Assembly (NCBI RefSeq): GCF_014205295.1
Contig: NZ_JACHNF010000001.1
Span: forward strand, 3,658,001-3,722,000
From: Kribbella solani
Lineage (GTDB): Bacteria; Actinomycetota; Actinomycetes; Propionibacteriales; Kribbellaceae
Length of the DNA: 64,000 nucleotides
Reading direction: 5' to 3'
The notes under the pieces were generated by a model. It was not told the origin of the DNA and ran no database searches. It saw nothing but the letters and a program-made list of their open reading frames with translations. A program made the translations under genes and the position numbers. Each line of letters opens with the position of its first letter. Position 1 is the first letter of the stretch. This document shows, one piece after another, positions 33,874-42,614 of this stretch.

Positions 33874-35564
33874 TGCGACTTCCGTTTGGTGAAGGTACGG
33901 ACGGCCGGGCGCAACGTACGCGAACTCGCCAACCGTGTCATCAGCCGACGCCCGGCGGCGGTCCCCTGTGTGGCGGCGGCCAGGTACATCCGGCTGCGTT
34001 CCGCCAGCGACGCACCGCTGCGTACGGCCCAGGGGCGCGGCGTCGGCAGTTCGAGGTCGGTGAGGACCGCCATCGCGCCGTTGTAACCGGGCGCACCCAT
34101 CACGCCGCCACCGGGATGCGTGCCCGAGCCACACAAGTACAGGCCTGCTACTGGCGTCCGGTACGGGCTGCGGCCCGCGAGGATCTGGTCCGGCGTCATC
34201 GCACCGTGGTAGATGTTCCCGCCGGGCAAACCGTATTCACGGGCGAGGTCCTGAGGCGTCAGGCTGCTCACGTCGAGTACATGGTCGGTGAATCCAGGCG
34301 CGAAGTCCTCCAACCGGCGTAGCACAAGGCGTTCCAGATCAGTCCGCGCCTCGTCCCAGCTCCGGTCCGCCAGCTCGATCGGCAGTTGCTGGACACCAGT
34401 AGTGATCAAGTACCGCTTGCCGTCGCGGAGCTGCGGATCGCGGACGCCTTCGATGACGACCTCGATCGGTGGCGCGTCCGGCAACCGCCCCGCGGCCTGT
34501 GCCTTGCCCGCGGCCTCCAGTACGTCGACGTCCGGCCCGAGGAAGGTGTGGGCCGAATGCAAAGCATGCTCACGGTCGGTCCGGTACCGCGGAAGGGCGT
34601 CCGCGGCGAAGTACACGCGAGCCATCGACCCACGATGATCGATCTCGCCGAACGTCTGGTCCGTGTGCTCAGCCGGCAACAGCGAGGTCATCGTGGTCGT
34701 CGGATCGAGGTTCGAGATCACCACCCGCGCGGTGAACTCACGGCCTTCCGCGGTGACCACGCCGGTCACGCGTCCGTCGTCGACCATGATCTGGGCGACC
34801 CGCTGATCGGTCAGTACGGCCGCTCCGTACGCCCGCGCGCTGGCCGCGAGCGCGTCCGCGATCGCGCCCATTCCCCCACGCGCCCAACCCCACTGGCCGA
34901 AGTGTCCTTCGAATTCCCCGACCGAGTGGTGCGCGAACACGTACGCCGATCCAGGCGTGGACGGTCCGCCGAAGAACGAGACCAGGCCGGGGTACGCGAA
35001 ATGTCCGCGCAGCAACGGATCCGTGAAGTAGTGCTCGACCACGTCGCGTACGTTGCCGGTGACGAACCGATCGAAGAGCGCACCGGCGCCGACGCGATCG
35101 AACCGGTCGGCGAGCTCGTCCATCGTGATCGGCGGCGCGAGCAGCAACGGGGTGAGCAGATCGCCGACGACCTGCATGTCCATCCCCAGCGACATGAATC
35201 CTTCGGCCTCCGCGGCACCGAAACGCTCCCGCGTCTCCCGCAAGGTCTCGTCCACCTCGGACCACATCACGTAGTCGCGGCCACCGTCCTCGATCGTCCA
35301 GGTCATGGCGTCGCCACCGTGGTACAGGTCGAGTCCGTACTTCTTCAGCTCCAGATCGTTGATCACCTCCGGACGCAGCAGGCCGACGGTGAACGCACAA
35401 CTCGAGCCACGCAACGCGGGCAGGATCTCTTCGGTGGTCGAGGCGCCGCCGACCAGGCTCCGGGCCTCGAGGACGGTCACCCCGAGCCCGGCGCGGGCGA
35501 GGTAACCGGCCGCGGCCAGGCCGTTGTGGCCGGCGCCGATGACGAGGACATCGTTGTTTGTCAT
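33870..35564 (-). CDS. Phytoene-dehydrogenase-like FAD oxidoreductase
   Basis: A 564-aa flavoprotein starting MTNNDVLVIGAGHNGLAAAG, with the dinucleotide-binding GxGxxG, and ending with YLCGSGTHPGGGVMGAPGY, the C-terminal FAD motif of the CrtI/phytoene desaturase-like group. It likely oxidises a C-C or C-N bond of a hydrophobic substrate. No carotenoid genes are nearby, so a catabolic role with the aminotransferase and dehydratase is more likely. Start fixed at ATG 35564. Confidence 0.85.
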   Translation of the reverse strand: MTNNDVLVIGAGHNGLAAAGYLARAGLGVTVLEARSLVGGASTTEEILPALRGSSCAFTVGLLRPEVINDLELKKYGLDLYHGGDAMTWTIEDGGRDYVMWSEVDETLRETRERFGAAEAEGFMSLGMDMQVVGDLLTPLLLAPPITMDELADRFDRVGAGALFDRFVTGNVRDVVEHYFTDPLLRGHFAYPGLVSFFGGPSTPGSAYVFAHHSVGEFEGHFGQWGWARGGMGAIADALAASARAYGAAVLTDQRVAQIMVDDGRVTGVVTAEGREFTARVVISNLDPTTTMTSLLPAEHTDQTFGEIDHRGSMARVYFAADALPRYRTDREHALHSAHTFLGPDVDVLEAAGKAQAAGRLPDAPPIEVVIEGVRDPQLRDGKRYLITTGVQQLPIELADRSWDEARTDLERLVLRRLEDFAPGFTDHVLDVSSLTPQDLAREYGLPGGNIYHGAMTPDQILAGRSPYRTPVAGLYLCGSGTHPGGGVMGAPGYNGAMAVLTDLELPTPRPWAVRSGASLAERSRMYLAAATQGTAAGRRLMTRLASSRTLRPAVRTFTKRKSQ

Positions 35565-35590
35565 CTTGGATCGCTTTCGTGAGGGCTGGA

Positions 35591-36934
35591 TCAGTCGAGA
35601 GTGCGCAGTACGCCGGCGGCCGATTCCAGGGCCTCGTCGATGAGCGGGTCGTCGTGGACGGCGGAGAGCATCCAGGTGCCGCGCGGCTGGATGTGAACGC
35701 CGGCCACCATCAGCCGTTCGGCGAACCGGGCGGCTCGTCCGGCGTCGGCGCGCGCCACCAGGTCGGCGTACGAGCGCGCGGCCGCTGCTCGCGCCGGTGT
35801 CGTTCCGGGTTGGTCCGGCCCGCTGTCGAAGCTGGTCCAGAGCATGCCGCCGACCTGCCGTACACACAGCTCCGGCGCGTACTGGCGACCCAGCTCGCGC
35901 AGGCCGGTGGCGAGCCTGGCCGCGGCGTGTTCGAGGCGATCGTAGAAACCGTCGGCGCGGTATTCCGCGAGCGCGGCGTTCGCGGCGGCCAGGGACGGGG
36001 CGTGACCATTGAAGGTACCCAGATGAGTGACGGCACCAGAGTCGACCAGGCTGAGGATGTCGCGCCGCCCGGCGACCGCGCTGACCGGGAAGCCGGCCGC
36101 CAACGCCTTCGCGAGAACGACCAGATCCGCCTGCACCCCGAACCGTTCCTGGGCACCACCACGGGCAATCCGGAAGCCGGTGACGACTTCGTCGAAGATG
36201 ACCAGGCCGCCGGATTCACGGGTACGCGTCGTCACTGCTTGCAGGAAGGCTGGTTCTGGTTCGAGCAGGCCGACCTGCGGTACGGGTTCGAAGATCACCG
36301 CGGCGACCCGGCTCCCGTGCGCGGCGATGAACTGCTCGAACATCACGGTGTCGTTCCACCGCAGCACCGCAACGGGTGCGTCCGCCAGGACCCCGGCCGT
36401 TGCAGGCTGCGCGGTAAGCGAATCGCCCAGTTGCTCGGCCGGCGGCCGCCCTGGGGTGTTGAACGCTACGCCGTCGAGCCAGCCGTGGTAGTGCCCTTCG
36501 AACTTCACCAGCAGGTCGCGGCCGGTGAAGGCCCGCGCGAGGCGAACCGCGGCGGCGACCGCTTCGCTGCCGGTGGAGGACAAACACACCGACTCGGCGA
36601 ACGGAATCGCGTCGACCACGGCCTCGGCGACCGCGGCCTCTAGGCGGTGCTGGCCGCCCGAGAGCACGCTTTCGTTCAGCTGCCGGGTGACCGCGTCGAC
36701 CACTGTCCGCGGGCTGTGGCCGAGCAGGAGCGGACCATAGCCGAGGACGAAGTCGAGGTACCGGTTGCCGTCGGCATCCCACAGCTCGGCGCCGGAACCC
36801 CGCTCGAAGACCGTCGGTACGGGCCGGGTCGCCAGCCGCACCGAGCTCGTGACGCCGGCCGGGAGGTGTACGCGGGCCCGCTCCAGTTGCGCGGTGCTCC
36901 GGCCGAAGCGGCTGCCCACACTCAGTTCGTTCAT
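35591..36934 (-). CDS. Class III PLP aminotransferase (glutamate-1-semialdehyde aminomutase-like)
   Basis: A 447-aa PLP enzyme. FDEVVTGFR holds the cofactor Asp and VLAKALAAGFPVSA the Schiff-base Lys. The N-terminus (LERARVHLPAGVTSSVR, then GYGPLLLGH) resembles glutamate-1-semialdehyde 2,1-aminomutases and beta-amino-acid or phenylalanine aminomutase relatives. ATG 36934 was chosen because the longer frame intrudes into the P450 gene. It could move an amino group from the substrate acted on by the neighbouring FAD enzyme; the substrate is unknown. Confidence 0.87.
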   Translation of the reverse strand: MNELSVGSRFGRSTAQLERARVHLPAGVTSSVRLATRPVPTVFERGSGAELWDADGNRYLDFVLGYGPLLLGHSPRTVVDAVTRQLNESVLSGGQHRLEAAVAEAVVDAIPFAESVCLSSTGSEAVAAAVRLARAFTGRDLLVKFEGHYHGWLDGVAFNTPGRPPAEQLGDSLTAQPATAGVLADAPVAVLRWNDTVMFEQFIAAHGSRVAAVIFEPVPQVGLLEPEPAFLQAVTTRTRESGGLVIFDEVVTGFRIARGGAQERFGVQADLVVLAKALAAGFPVSAVAGRRDILSLVDSGAVTHLGTFNGHAPSLAAANAALAEYRADGFYDRLEHAAARLATGLRELGRQYAPELCVRQVGGMLWTSFDSGPDQPGTTPARAAAARSYADLVARADAGRAARFAERLMVAGVHIQPRGTWMLSAVHDDPLIDEALESAAGVLRTLD

Positions 36935-36955
36935 CGGTCCCTCGTCTTCATTGTT

Positions 36956-36974
36956 CGTTTCATTGCCCGAAACG
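36956..36974. promoter_or_regulatory. CGTTTC-N7-GAAACG inverted repeat
   Basis: Perfect 6-bp arms about 22 bp upstream of the aminotransferase start, in the only sizeable gap (98 bp) between the P450 gene and this operon. AT-richer sequence follows (CACTAAACTAAACACACC). Probably an operator or promoter element. Confidence 0.45.
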
Positions 36975-37032
36975 TTCACTAAACTAAACACACCGAGTGT
37001 GCTCGTCAAGCCTTCACGCGACGATTGCCGGA

Positions 37033-38238
37033 TCAGGGCGTCCAGGTCACCGGCAGCGTGGTGAGACCGCGAAAGACCCAGCCCTGCCAGTGCTCGGTGC
37101 GGCGACGATCCGTACCGAGTCCGCGCAGGCGCCGGTAGAGCAGCGGCACGGCGACCTCGCCGATGGAGATGCGAGCCGCCCAGTGACCGGCACACAGATG
37201 CGTGCCCGCCCCGAACCCGAGGTGTGGCTTCTTCGCTCTGGACAGGTCGAACTCGTCGGCGCGCTCGAAGACGGCTGGATCACGATTGGCCGCGCCAACG
37301 ACCACACCCACCTCGGCGGCGGCGGGCAGCCGGACACCGTCGAGTACGGTCTCGCGGGTCGTCTGCCGTGGATACATCCCGATCGGCGACAACCAGCGCA
37401 CCGCCTCGTCGAACGTTGCCGACCACAACGATTCGTTCGCCAGCACGTCGTCGCGCTGCCGCTGGTGCCGGCTCAGTGCCCAGACGATGTTCGTGACCAT
37501 GTGCTGCGGTTCGTTCAGCCCGCCGGAGATCGTGAGTTTCACATTGGCGTGTACGGACTCCTCGGGCTGATCGCTGTTGACCATCGCCGACGTCATCGAC
37601 CCGTCGGGCGTACGGCGGTAGTACGGAATCAACTCGTCCAGCAGCGCGTCCACGTCGGACCGCGCGGTGCCGCAGCGCGCCCAGATCCCGGGATCTTCGG
37701 CCAGGTTGGCGAATCCGGCGATGAAGGCATGCGACCAGCGCGTCAGGTCAGCGGGCGACGCACCCCGTAGCCCGAGCAGGTCGATCAGATTCCGCGCGGC
37801 GAACGGTGCGGCGAAGTCGCGGTTCAGGTCCGCCTCGTCCGGTCCGCGTTCGAGTAATCCGGCGAGGCAGGTCTCCGCGTTCTGCTCGAACAGCGGAAGC
37901 CAGTTCGCCTTGATACTCCGCGGGCGCAGGCAACTGTTGACGGGGGTACGCTCGGACGCGTGCTCCGGGTCGTCCTTCCGGAGCATCGGCTGGGCTCCAA
38001 GGGCCCGGGCCATCAGGGCGGAGCTGCCGCGTACGCTCGCCGAGAACGTTTCCTGGTCCGCCTCGATCGCCGAGCAGGCGGCGAAGGACACCGCGAGATA
38101 CCGCTTCAGCGCGGGCACCCACACGACCGGACCGAGTTCGCGCAGGCGGCGGTACGTGTCGTACGGGTCGCGAACCATCGCCGCCAGGTCGACCCAATCC
38201 GCTACCGCGGCAGGCGTGGAAGTCTGGTCAACGGACAT
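37033..38238 (-). CDS. Cytochrome P450
   Basis: A 401-aa bacterial P450 starting MSVDQTSTPAAVADWVD. The haem-binding loop is FGAGTHLCAGHW, and ExxR is in FDEAVRWLSPIGMYPRQT. The I-helix reads ISGGLNEPQHM, so the usual acid-threonine pair (AGxxT) is missing, a feature also known in aromatic O-demethylating P450s. It overlaps the ferredoxin reductase by 11 bp and shares an operon with a 2Fe-2S ferredoxin, giving a complete three-component monooxygenase. Confidence 0.92.
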   Translation of the reverse strand: MSVDQTSTPAAVADWVDLAAMVRDPYDTYRRLRELGPVVWVPALKRYLAVSFAACSAIEADQETFSASVRGSSALMARALGAQPMLRKDDPEHASERTPVNSCLRPRSIKANWLPLFEQNAETCLAGLLERGPDEADLNRDFAAPFAARNLIDLLGLRGASPADLTRWSHAFIAGFANLAEDPGIWARCGTARSDVDALLDELIPYYRRTPDGSMTSAMVNSDQPEESVHANVKLTISGGLNEPQHMVTNIVWALSRHQRQRDDVLANESLWSATFDEAVRWLSPIGMYPRQTTRETVLDGVRLPAAAEVGVVVGAANRDPAVFERADEFDLSRAKKPHLGFGAGTHLCAGHWAARISIGEVAVPLLYRRLRGLGTDRRRTEHWQGWVFRGLTTLPVTWTP

Positions 38239-39541
38239 GATCAACTCCTGAGGTGGTGATGTCCTGGGCGTACTGCTTGAGGCTGAAGCCGTCCTGTGCA
38301 TCACGCGCGAGCGACGGCGCCGTACCGGCGGTGAGCACCCGGCGGGCGGCTACGTGGTCACCCGGACTGTTCAGCGACTCGACGGCGATCAGGCGGTCGT
38401 CGCGAAAGCACAGGACGGAGAACCGGTCCGGATCTCCGGTGACAACCGTGTGGGTCGCCGCGCCGGACAGCCCGGCGACCTGCAACCGCAGACGGCCTTG
38501 ATTGCTCCAGAACAGCGGCAGCGCCTCGTAGGCGTCGTCGTTTCCGAGCAGTGTCGCGGCTACATGCCGGCCGTGGTCGGTGGCGTTCTGCACCGACTCC
38601 AGCCTGATCCGCTCCCCCGACGCCGGATCGCGGAACCGCGCGCAGTCGCCGGCGGCGTAGATCGCGGGATCGGGCGTACGCAGCCGATCGTCGACCAGGA
38701 TGCCGTTGTCGACCGGCAGGCCCGCGGTTCGCGCAAGTTCGTCGCGTGGCTGCACACCGATTCCGACCAGCACCAGATCGGCCGGGTACGAGGTTCCGCT
38801 CGACCCGACCACCGCCGTGACGTCACCGGCGACCGTACCGGTGATGCGCGCGACCGTCTCGTTGCAGCGCAGGTTCGTACCCATGCTCAAGTGGGCTGCC
38901 GCCAGGTGACCCGACATCGGAGCGGTCAGTGCGCGGGCCAGGGGACGATCGCCTGCTTCCAGCACGGTGACCTCGAGACCACGACCGCGTACGGCGGCGG
39001 CGAACTCCAGGCCGATGAACCCGGCGCCGACGACCACCACGGAGCGGGCTCGGGTGAGGAGCTCACGAAGCGTCCGCGCATCCCGGAGCGTGCGGAGTTG
39101 GTGGATGCCGCGTAGGTGCGCGCCCGGCACGTCGAGAGGCCGGCAACGGGCGCCGGTGGCGAGTACGAGGGCGGAGTAGTCGAGCACTGCGCCGTCTTGG
39201 AGGATTACCTGCTTCGCGCGGCGGTCGATCTCTCGGATCGCGCTTCCGTCCCGGAGCATAACGTTGCTGTCGGCAAAGAACTTTTCGGCCCGAAGAGGTA
39301 GCGGGGCGACGGCCATGTCCGCGACGAAGTCCTTCGAGAGGGGCGGTCGTTGGTACGGGTGGTCGCTGTCGTCGTCGACCAAGGTGATCGCACCGGCGAA
39401 ACCACCGGCACGCAAACTCGCGGCCACCTGCACGCCCGCATGCCCGGCCCCGGCGACAACCACGTGACCCGCGTGCCCGGCCCCGGCGACGTGGCCCGCG
39501 CGTCCGGCGACCTGGCCGCGCCCGGCGTCCTTCGTCGTCAT
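38228..39541 (-). CDS. FAD-dependent ferredoxin reductase
   Basis: A 437-aa reductase that passes electrons from NAD(P)H to the ferredoxin and P450. The FAD-binding strand is VVVAGAGHAGVQVAAS, the NAD site is VVVVGAGFIGLEFA, and AIYAAGDCARF is the second FAD motif. The N-terminus is extended by a Gly/Ala/His repeat in which VAGAGHAG occurs just before the real nucleotide-binding strand, suggesting a local duplication of DNA near 39420-39500. ATG 39541 overlaps the ferredoxin stop by 4 bp. Confidence 0.92.
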   Translation of the reverse strand: MTTKDAGRGQVAGRAGHVAGAGHAGHVVVAGAGHAGVQVAASLRAGGFAGAITLVDDDSDHPYQRPPLSKDFVADMAVAPLPLRAEKFFADSNVMLRDGSAIREIDRRAKQVILQDGAVLDYSALVLATGARCRPLDVPGAHLRGIHQLRTLRDARTLRELLTRARSVVVVGAGFIGLEFAAAVRGRGLEVTVLEAGDRPLARALTAPMSGHLAAAHLSMGTNLRCNETVARITGTVAGDVTAVVGSSGTSYPADLVLVGIGVQPRDELARTAGLPVDNGILVDDRLRTPDPAIYAAGDCARFRDPASGERIRLESVQNATDHGRHVAATLLGNDDAYEALPLFWSNQGRLRLQVAGLSGAATHTVVTGDPDRFSVLCFRDDRLIAVESLNSPGDHVAARRVLTAGTAPSLARDAQDGFSLKQYAQDITTSGVDHVR

Positions 39542-39864
39542 ACCTGTTGCTCCGGGACGTCCACTTCGATCTCGTCGAGGCCCGTGCCGAGGGTCAGTTG
39601 GCAGGCGAGCCGGCTGCGTACGGGGTCCCGTGGCGCGACCGTGCAATCGAGCATCTCGTCCTCGTCGGCACCGATCGCGGGCAGCGCGTCGAGGTACTGC
39701 TCCCGTACGTAGACGTGGCAGGTCGCGCACATGGCCTGCCCGCCGCACTCGCCGACGATGCCCGCGACTCCGTTGGTCACGGCGGCGCGCATCAGACTGA
39801 CGTCCGCGTCGACTTCTACCACCTCGGCCGGCGTACCGCCGTAATGAAATGTGGCCTTCTGCAC
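39538..39864 (-). CDS. [2Fe-2S] ferredoxin
   Basis: A 108-aa vertebrate/putidaredoxin-type ferredoxin. The cluster ligands are in ECGGQAMCATC (C-x5-C-x2-C) and RLACQL. GTG 39864 has AAGGAG 7 nt upstream and gives a normal N-terminus (VQKATFHYGG); the TTG at 39906 adds a basic tail without a good ribosome site. It is the first gene of the electron-transfer operon and would feed the P450 directly. Confidence 0.9.
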   Translation of the reverse strand: MQKATFHYGGTPAEVVEVDADVSLMRAAVTNGVAGIVGECGGQAMCATCHVYVREQYLDALPAIGADEDEMLDCTVAPRDPVRSRLACQLTLGTGLDEIEVDVPEQQV

Positions 39865-39996
39865 CTGCGGCTCCTTGCTCTCGCGCTTCCGCGACTGCTG
39901 GCGCAACCATCGTCAGTACCGGACCCTATTCAGGTAAAGCAGCAGTTCCGGGCGAACGTCTTGAGGAAAACTCATGAAGCGCGTACCGTCGCGGCG

Positions 39997-40926
39997 GTGG
40001 GCGACGGCATCGAGAAATTCAGCCTCCGGCAGCTGCGCTACTTCGTCACGGTCGCCGAAGCAGGCACGATGGCGGCCGCGGCCGAGCGCCACCACATCTC
40101 CCAGTCAGCGATCTCGCTGGCCGTCACCCAACTCGAACGTGGCCTCGGCGTGCAGCTGCTGTTGCGCCGCAAGTCCCGTGGCATCGCGCTCACCGACGCC
40201 GGCCGGAGATTGTTGCCCGAGGCCCGGACCTTGCTCGCGCATGCCGGCGAGGTGCAGTCGACCGCGCAGAGCATCAGCCAGAACGTCAGCGGCGAGCTGA
40301 CCGTCGGCTGTTTCCCGACCATCACGCCGTTCGTGCTGCCGGACATCCTGCGCCGGTTCCCGCAACTCCATCCTGAGGTGGTGCTGCGGCTCGCCGAAGG
40401 ATCGGTGAGCGAACTGACCGACCGCTTGCTCGAAGGGACCTGCGAAGTCGCGCTGATGTACGACCTCGGCGTCAGCGCGGACATCACGAAGACCCTGCTG
40501 TACCGCGTCCGGCCGTACGTCCTGCTCGCCGAGGATCACCCGCTCGCCGACGACCGGCCGATCCGGCTCGCCGAACTGCGCGGCGAACCGATGGTCATGC
40601 TGGACATGCGGCCCAGCGCGGACATGTTCCGAGCGGTGCTGGCCTCCGGCGGCGTCGAGCCGGACGTCCGCTTCGTCTCGGCGAGCTTCGAGTCCGTCCG
40701 CTCGCTGGTCGCCAGCGGGGTCGGCTACTCGCTCCTGCTGCAGCGACCGGCGGCCACGTTCACGTACTCGGGCCCGGGCCTGGTCTACCGGGAGATCGCG
40801 GACGACGTACTCGAGGTGGACGTCATCCTCGCCCACGCCCGCGACGCCCGCCCCACCCGCCGAGCCCGAGCATTCAGCGAGTACTGCATCGCCACGTACA
40901 CGACCAAAGGTGATCGCGTGAGCTGA
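39997..40926 (+). CDS. LysR-type regulator, likely of the P450 operon
   Basis: A 309-aa LysR protein with an N-terminal winged helix (FSLRQLRYFVTVAEAGTMAA, then HHISQSAISLAVTQLE) and the type 2 periplasmic-binding-like effector domain. GTG 39997 places the DNA-binding domain at the usual position. It is divergent from the ferredoxin/reductase/P450 operon across 132 bp, the classical arrangement for a LysR activator and its target. The inducer is unknown. Confidence 0.9.
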   Translation: MGDGIEKFSLRQLRYFVTVAEAGTMAAAAERHHISQSAISLAVTQLERGLGVQLLLRRKSRGIALTDAGRRLLPEARTLLAHAGEVQSTAQSISQNVSGELTVGCFPTITPFVLPDILRRFPQLHPEVVLRLAEGSVSELTDRLLEGTCEVALMYDLGVSADITKTLLYRVRPYVLLAEDHPLADDRPIRLAELRGEPMVMLDMRPSADMFRAVLASGGVEPDVRFVSASFESVRSLVASGVGYSLLLQRPAATFTYSGPGLVYREIADDVLEVDVILAHARDARPTRRARAFSEYCIATYTTKGDRVS

Positions 40927-40929
40927 GAT

Positions 40930-41019
40930 CCATTTCAGTGGTTAACCTCGCGCTCGGCCCCTTCCTGCCCGGTGTGCGGGAGGCTAACGGACAGCCCCAG
41001 GGGTTAACCACTGAAATGG
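40930..41019. repeat. Long inverted repeat, element B
   Basis: Perfect 18-bp arms, CCATTTCAGTGGTTAACC (40930-40947) and its complement (41002-41019), enclose 54 nt. It lies between the convergent LysR and FAD hydroxylase genes; the right arm encodes the last four residues and stop of the hydroxylase. Probably a two-way terminator, possibly one of a repeat family with elements A and C. Confidence 0.8.
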
Positions 41020-42614
41020 CACGGGGCGGCGACGGCGCGGTGGGCGGCGGCTGTGAGTGCGGGCAGGTCGCTGGTGGCGACGACCGCCGCGATGTGACCA
41101 TCGGGCCGGATCAGCCAGGTCTCCGCCGGTTTCGCGTCCAGCGCGCGAGCAATCACCCCATCCCGGTCGACGTCCCCCAACTGCAACACCACACTCGGCG
41201 CCGCGGTAGCTGCCGCCAGCGCCCGAGCGACCTCCCGCACGTTGCCGCTGGTCACCAGCGCGAGCAGTCCGTCCCGCACGAGCTGCCGCAACCGATGTAC
41301 GTCCGGCCGCCCCGCGACTCGAATCGGTCCGTCCGGAACGAGTACACCAGGCACCGCCGCCGGACTCTCTCCCCGCGGCGGCCGACCGCCGAACACCCGA
41401 TCCGGATCAGCCGTCGTCAACGCGGAATCCACGTACCAGAAGGGCTCCGCGAATCTCCCGCTGTCGACCCGTCCACGCGCTTCAGGATCGCTCACCGCCG
41501 CATCGAGGATGCCTCGCCGCGTCTCCCGCTCGGCACGGTTCTGGGGTACGAGGAACCGCATCGTCCGACTCGCGACGTCAAGGTTCTCCGCGGCCGCCGC
41601 ACGCCGTTCGGTGTCGTAACTGTCCAGCAGCGCATCGGTCGCCCAGCTGTTCAGTACGAACGCCAGCTTCCAAGCCGCGTTCTCGGCATCAGCCACCCCG
41701 GAGTTGAGCCCACGCGCACCGAACGGCGCGACCAGATGCGCGAAGTCACCCGCGAGCAGCACCCTGCCGACCCGCATCCGATCCACCTTGCGCGCATGGA
41801 ACCGGTAAACCGACTTCCACACGATCTCGTACGGCCGATCGCCGATCACCTGCCGGATCCGGGTGTCGAGTCCGCCCCGAGCGACCTCGGCCTCGAGGTC
41901 GAAGCCGGCCGGCACCTGCCAGTCGATCCGGTATGTCGAATCCGGACACGGGTGGATCAGCACCTGCCGGCCAGGGTTCCACGCGGGGTCGAAGTAGAAC
42001 CTCCGCTCGGTCTCCCAGCCGGGTAGCTCGGCCCGGATGTCACAGATCAGGAAGCGATCGTCGAACGTCTGACCGTCGAAGGTGACCCCGAGCAGCTCGC
42101 GAAGTTCGTTGCCCTGGGCACCGGCCGCCACCACCGCGTACGGAGCGGTGATCCGTCGCGTACCAGCGGAGGAGTCGCACGTCAGCTCGACCTGTTCGGC
42201 ATCCTGGTGAAGGTCAACGACGTCGTATCCCCAGCGGACGTCGATCAGCGGCTGCGCGGCGATCAGTTCGTCGAGTACTGCCTCGGTGTGGCATTGCGAG
42301 ACGTTGACGAAGGCGGGTAGTGGGGAATGTCCGCGGTCGACGAAGGACCAGTGGAAGAGCTCGCGGTCGCGATAGTAGGTGCGGGCTGTTGTCCAGGTGA
42401 GGCCGTCCCGCGCGATCCGGCCCGCGCCGAGGCTGGACCAGATGTCGAGGACGTCGCGCTGCTGACAGATGGCTTTCGAGCCGACCGCCGATCTGCGTGA
42501 CCGCCGATCGAGAAGCGTCACCGGGATTCCCCACCGAGCCAGCAACAACGCTGCGGTCTGACCCACGGGCCCGTTGCCAACAACCGCAACCCCGGCAGTC
42601 GTCCGCGGGTTCAT
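41004..42614 (-). CDS. FAD-dependent aromatic hydroxylase
   Basis: A 536-aa class A flavin monooxygenase of the phenol hydroxylase/MhpA type. The FAD fold begins VAVVGNGPVGQTAALLLAR, and the GD motif is VLLAGDFAHLVAPFGARGLN. A C-terminal thioredoxin-like domain ends in the RPDGHIAAV region, as in such hydroxylases. It would hydroxylate a phenolic ring using NAD(P)H. ATG 42614 overlaps the stop of the metallo-hydrolase by 4 bp; both are opposite a LysR gene. Confidence 0.9.
   Translation of the reverse strand: MNPRTTAGVAVVGNGPVGQTAALLLARWGIPVTLLDRRSRRSAVGSKAICQQRDVLDIWSSLGAGRIARDGLTWTTARTYYRDRELFHWSFVDRGHSPLPAFVNVSQCHTEAVLDELIAAQPLIDVRWGYDVVDLHQDAEQVELTCDSSAGTRRITAPYAVVAAGAQGNELRELLGVTFDGQTFDDRFLICDIRAELPGWETERRFYFDPAWNPGRQVLIHPCPDSTYRIDWQVPAGFDLEAEVARGGLDTRIRQVIGDRPYEIVWKSVYRFHARKVDRMRVGRVLLAGDFAHLVAPFGARGLNSGVADAENAAWKLAFVLNSWATDALLDSYDTERRAAAAENLDVASRTMRFLVPQNRAERETRRGILDAAVSDPEARGRVDSGRFAEPFWYVDSALTTADPDRVFGGRPPRGESPAAVPGVLVPDGPIRVAGRPDVHRLRQLVRDGLLALVTSGNVREVARALAAATAAPSVVLQLGDVDRDGVIARALDAKPAETWLIRPDGHIAAVVATSDLPALTAAAHRAVAAPCHFSG

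Noticed and set aside
32203..34086. Long plus-strand frames antisense to the ILVD/EDD gene
   Set aside because: The minus-strand dehydratase has all cluster cysteines; the antisense frames show no recognisable motif.
34133..34152. GTACAGGCCTGCTAC as a third copy of the catabolic operator
   Set aside because: It lies inside the FAD oxidoreductase gene, lacks the outer part of the box and matches only about 10 bases.
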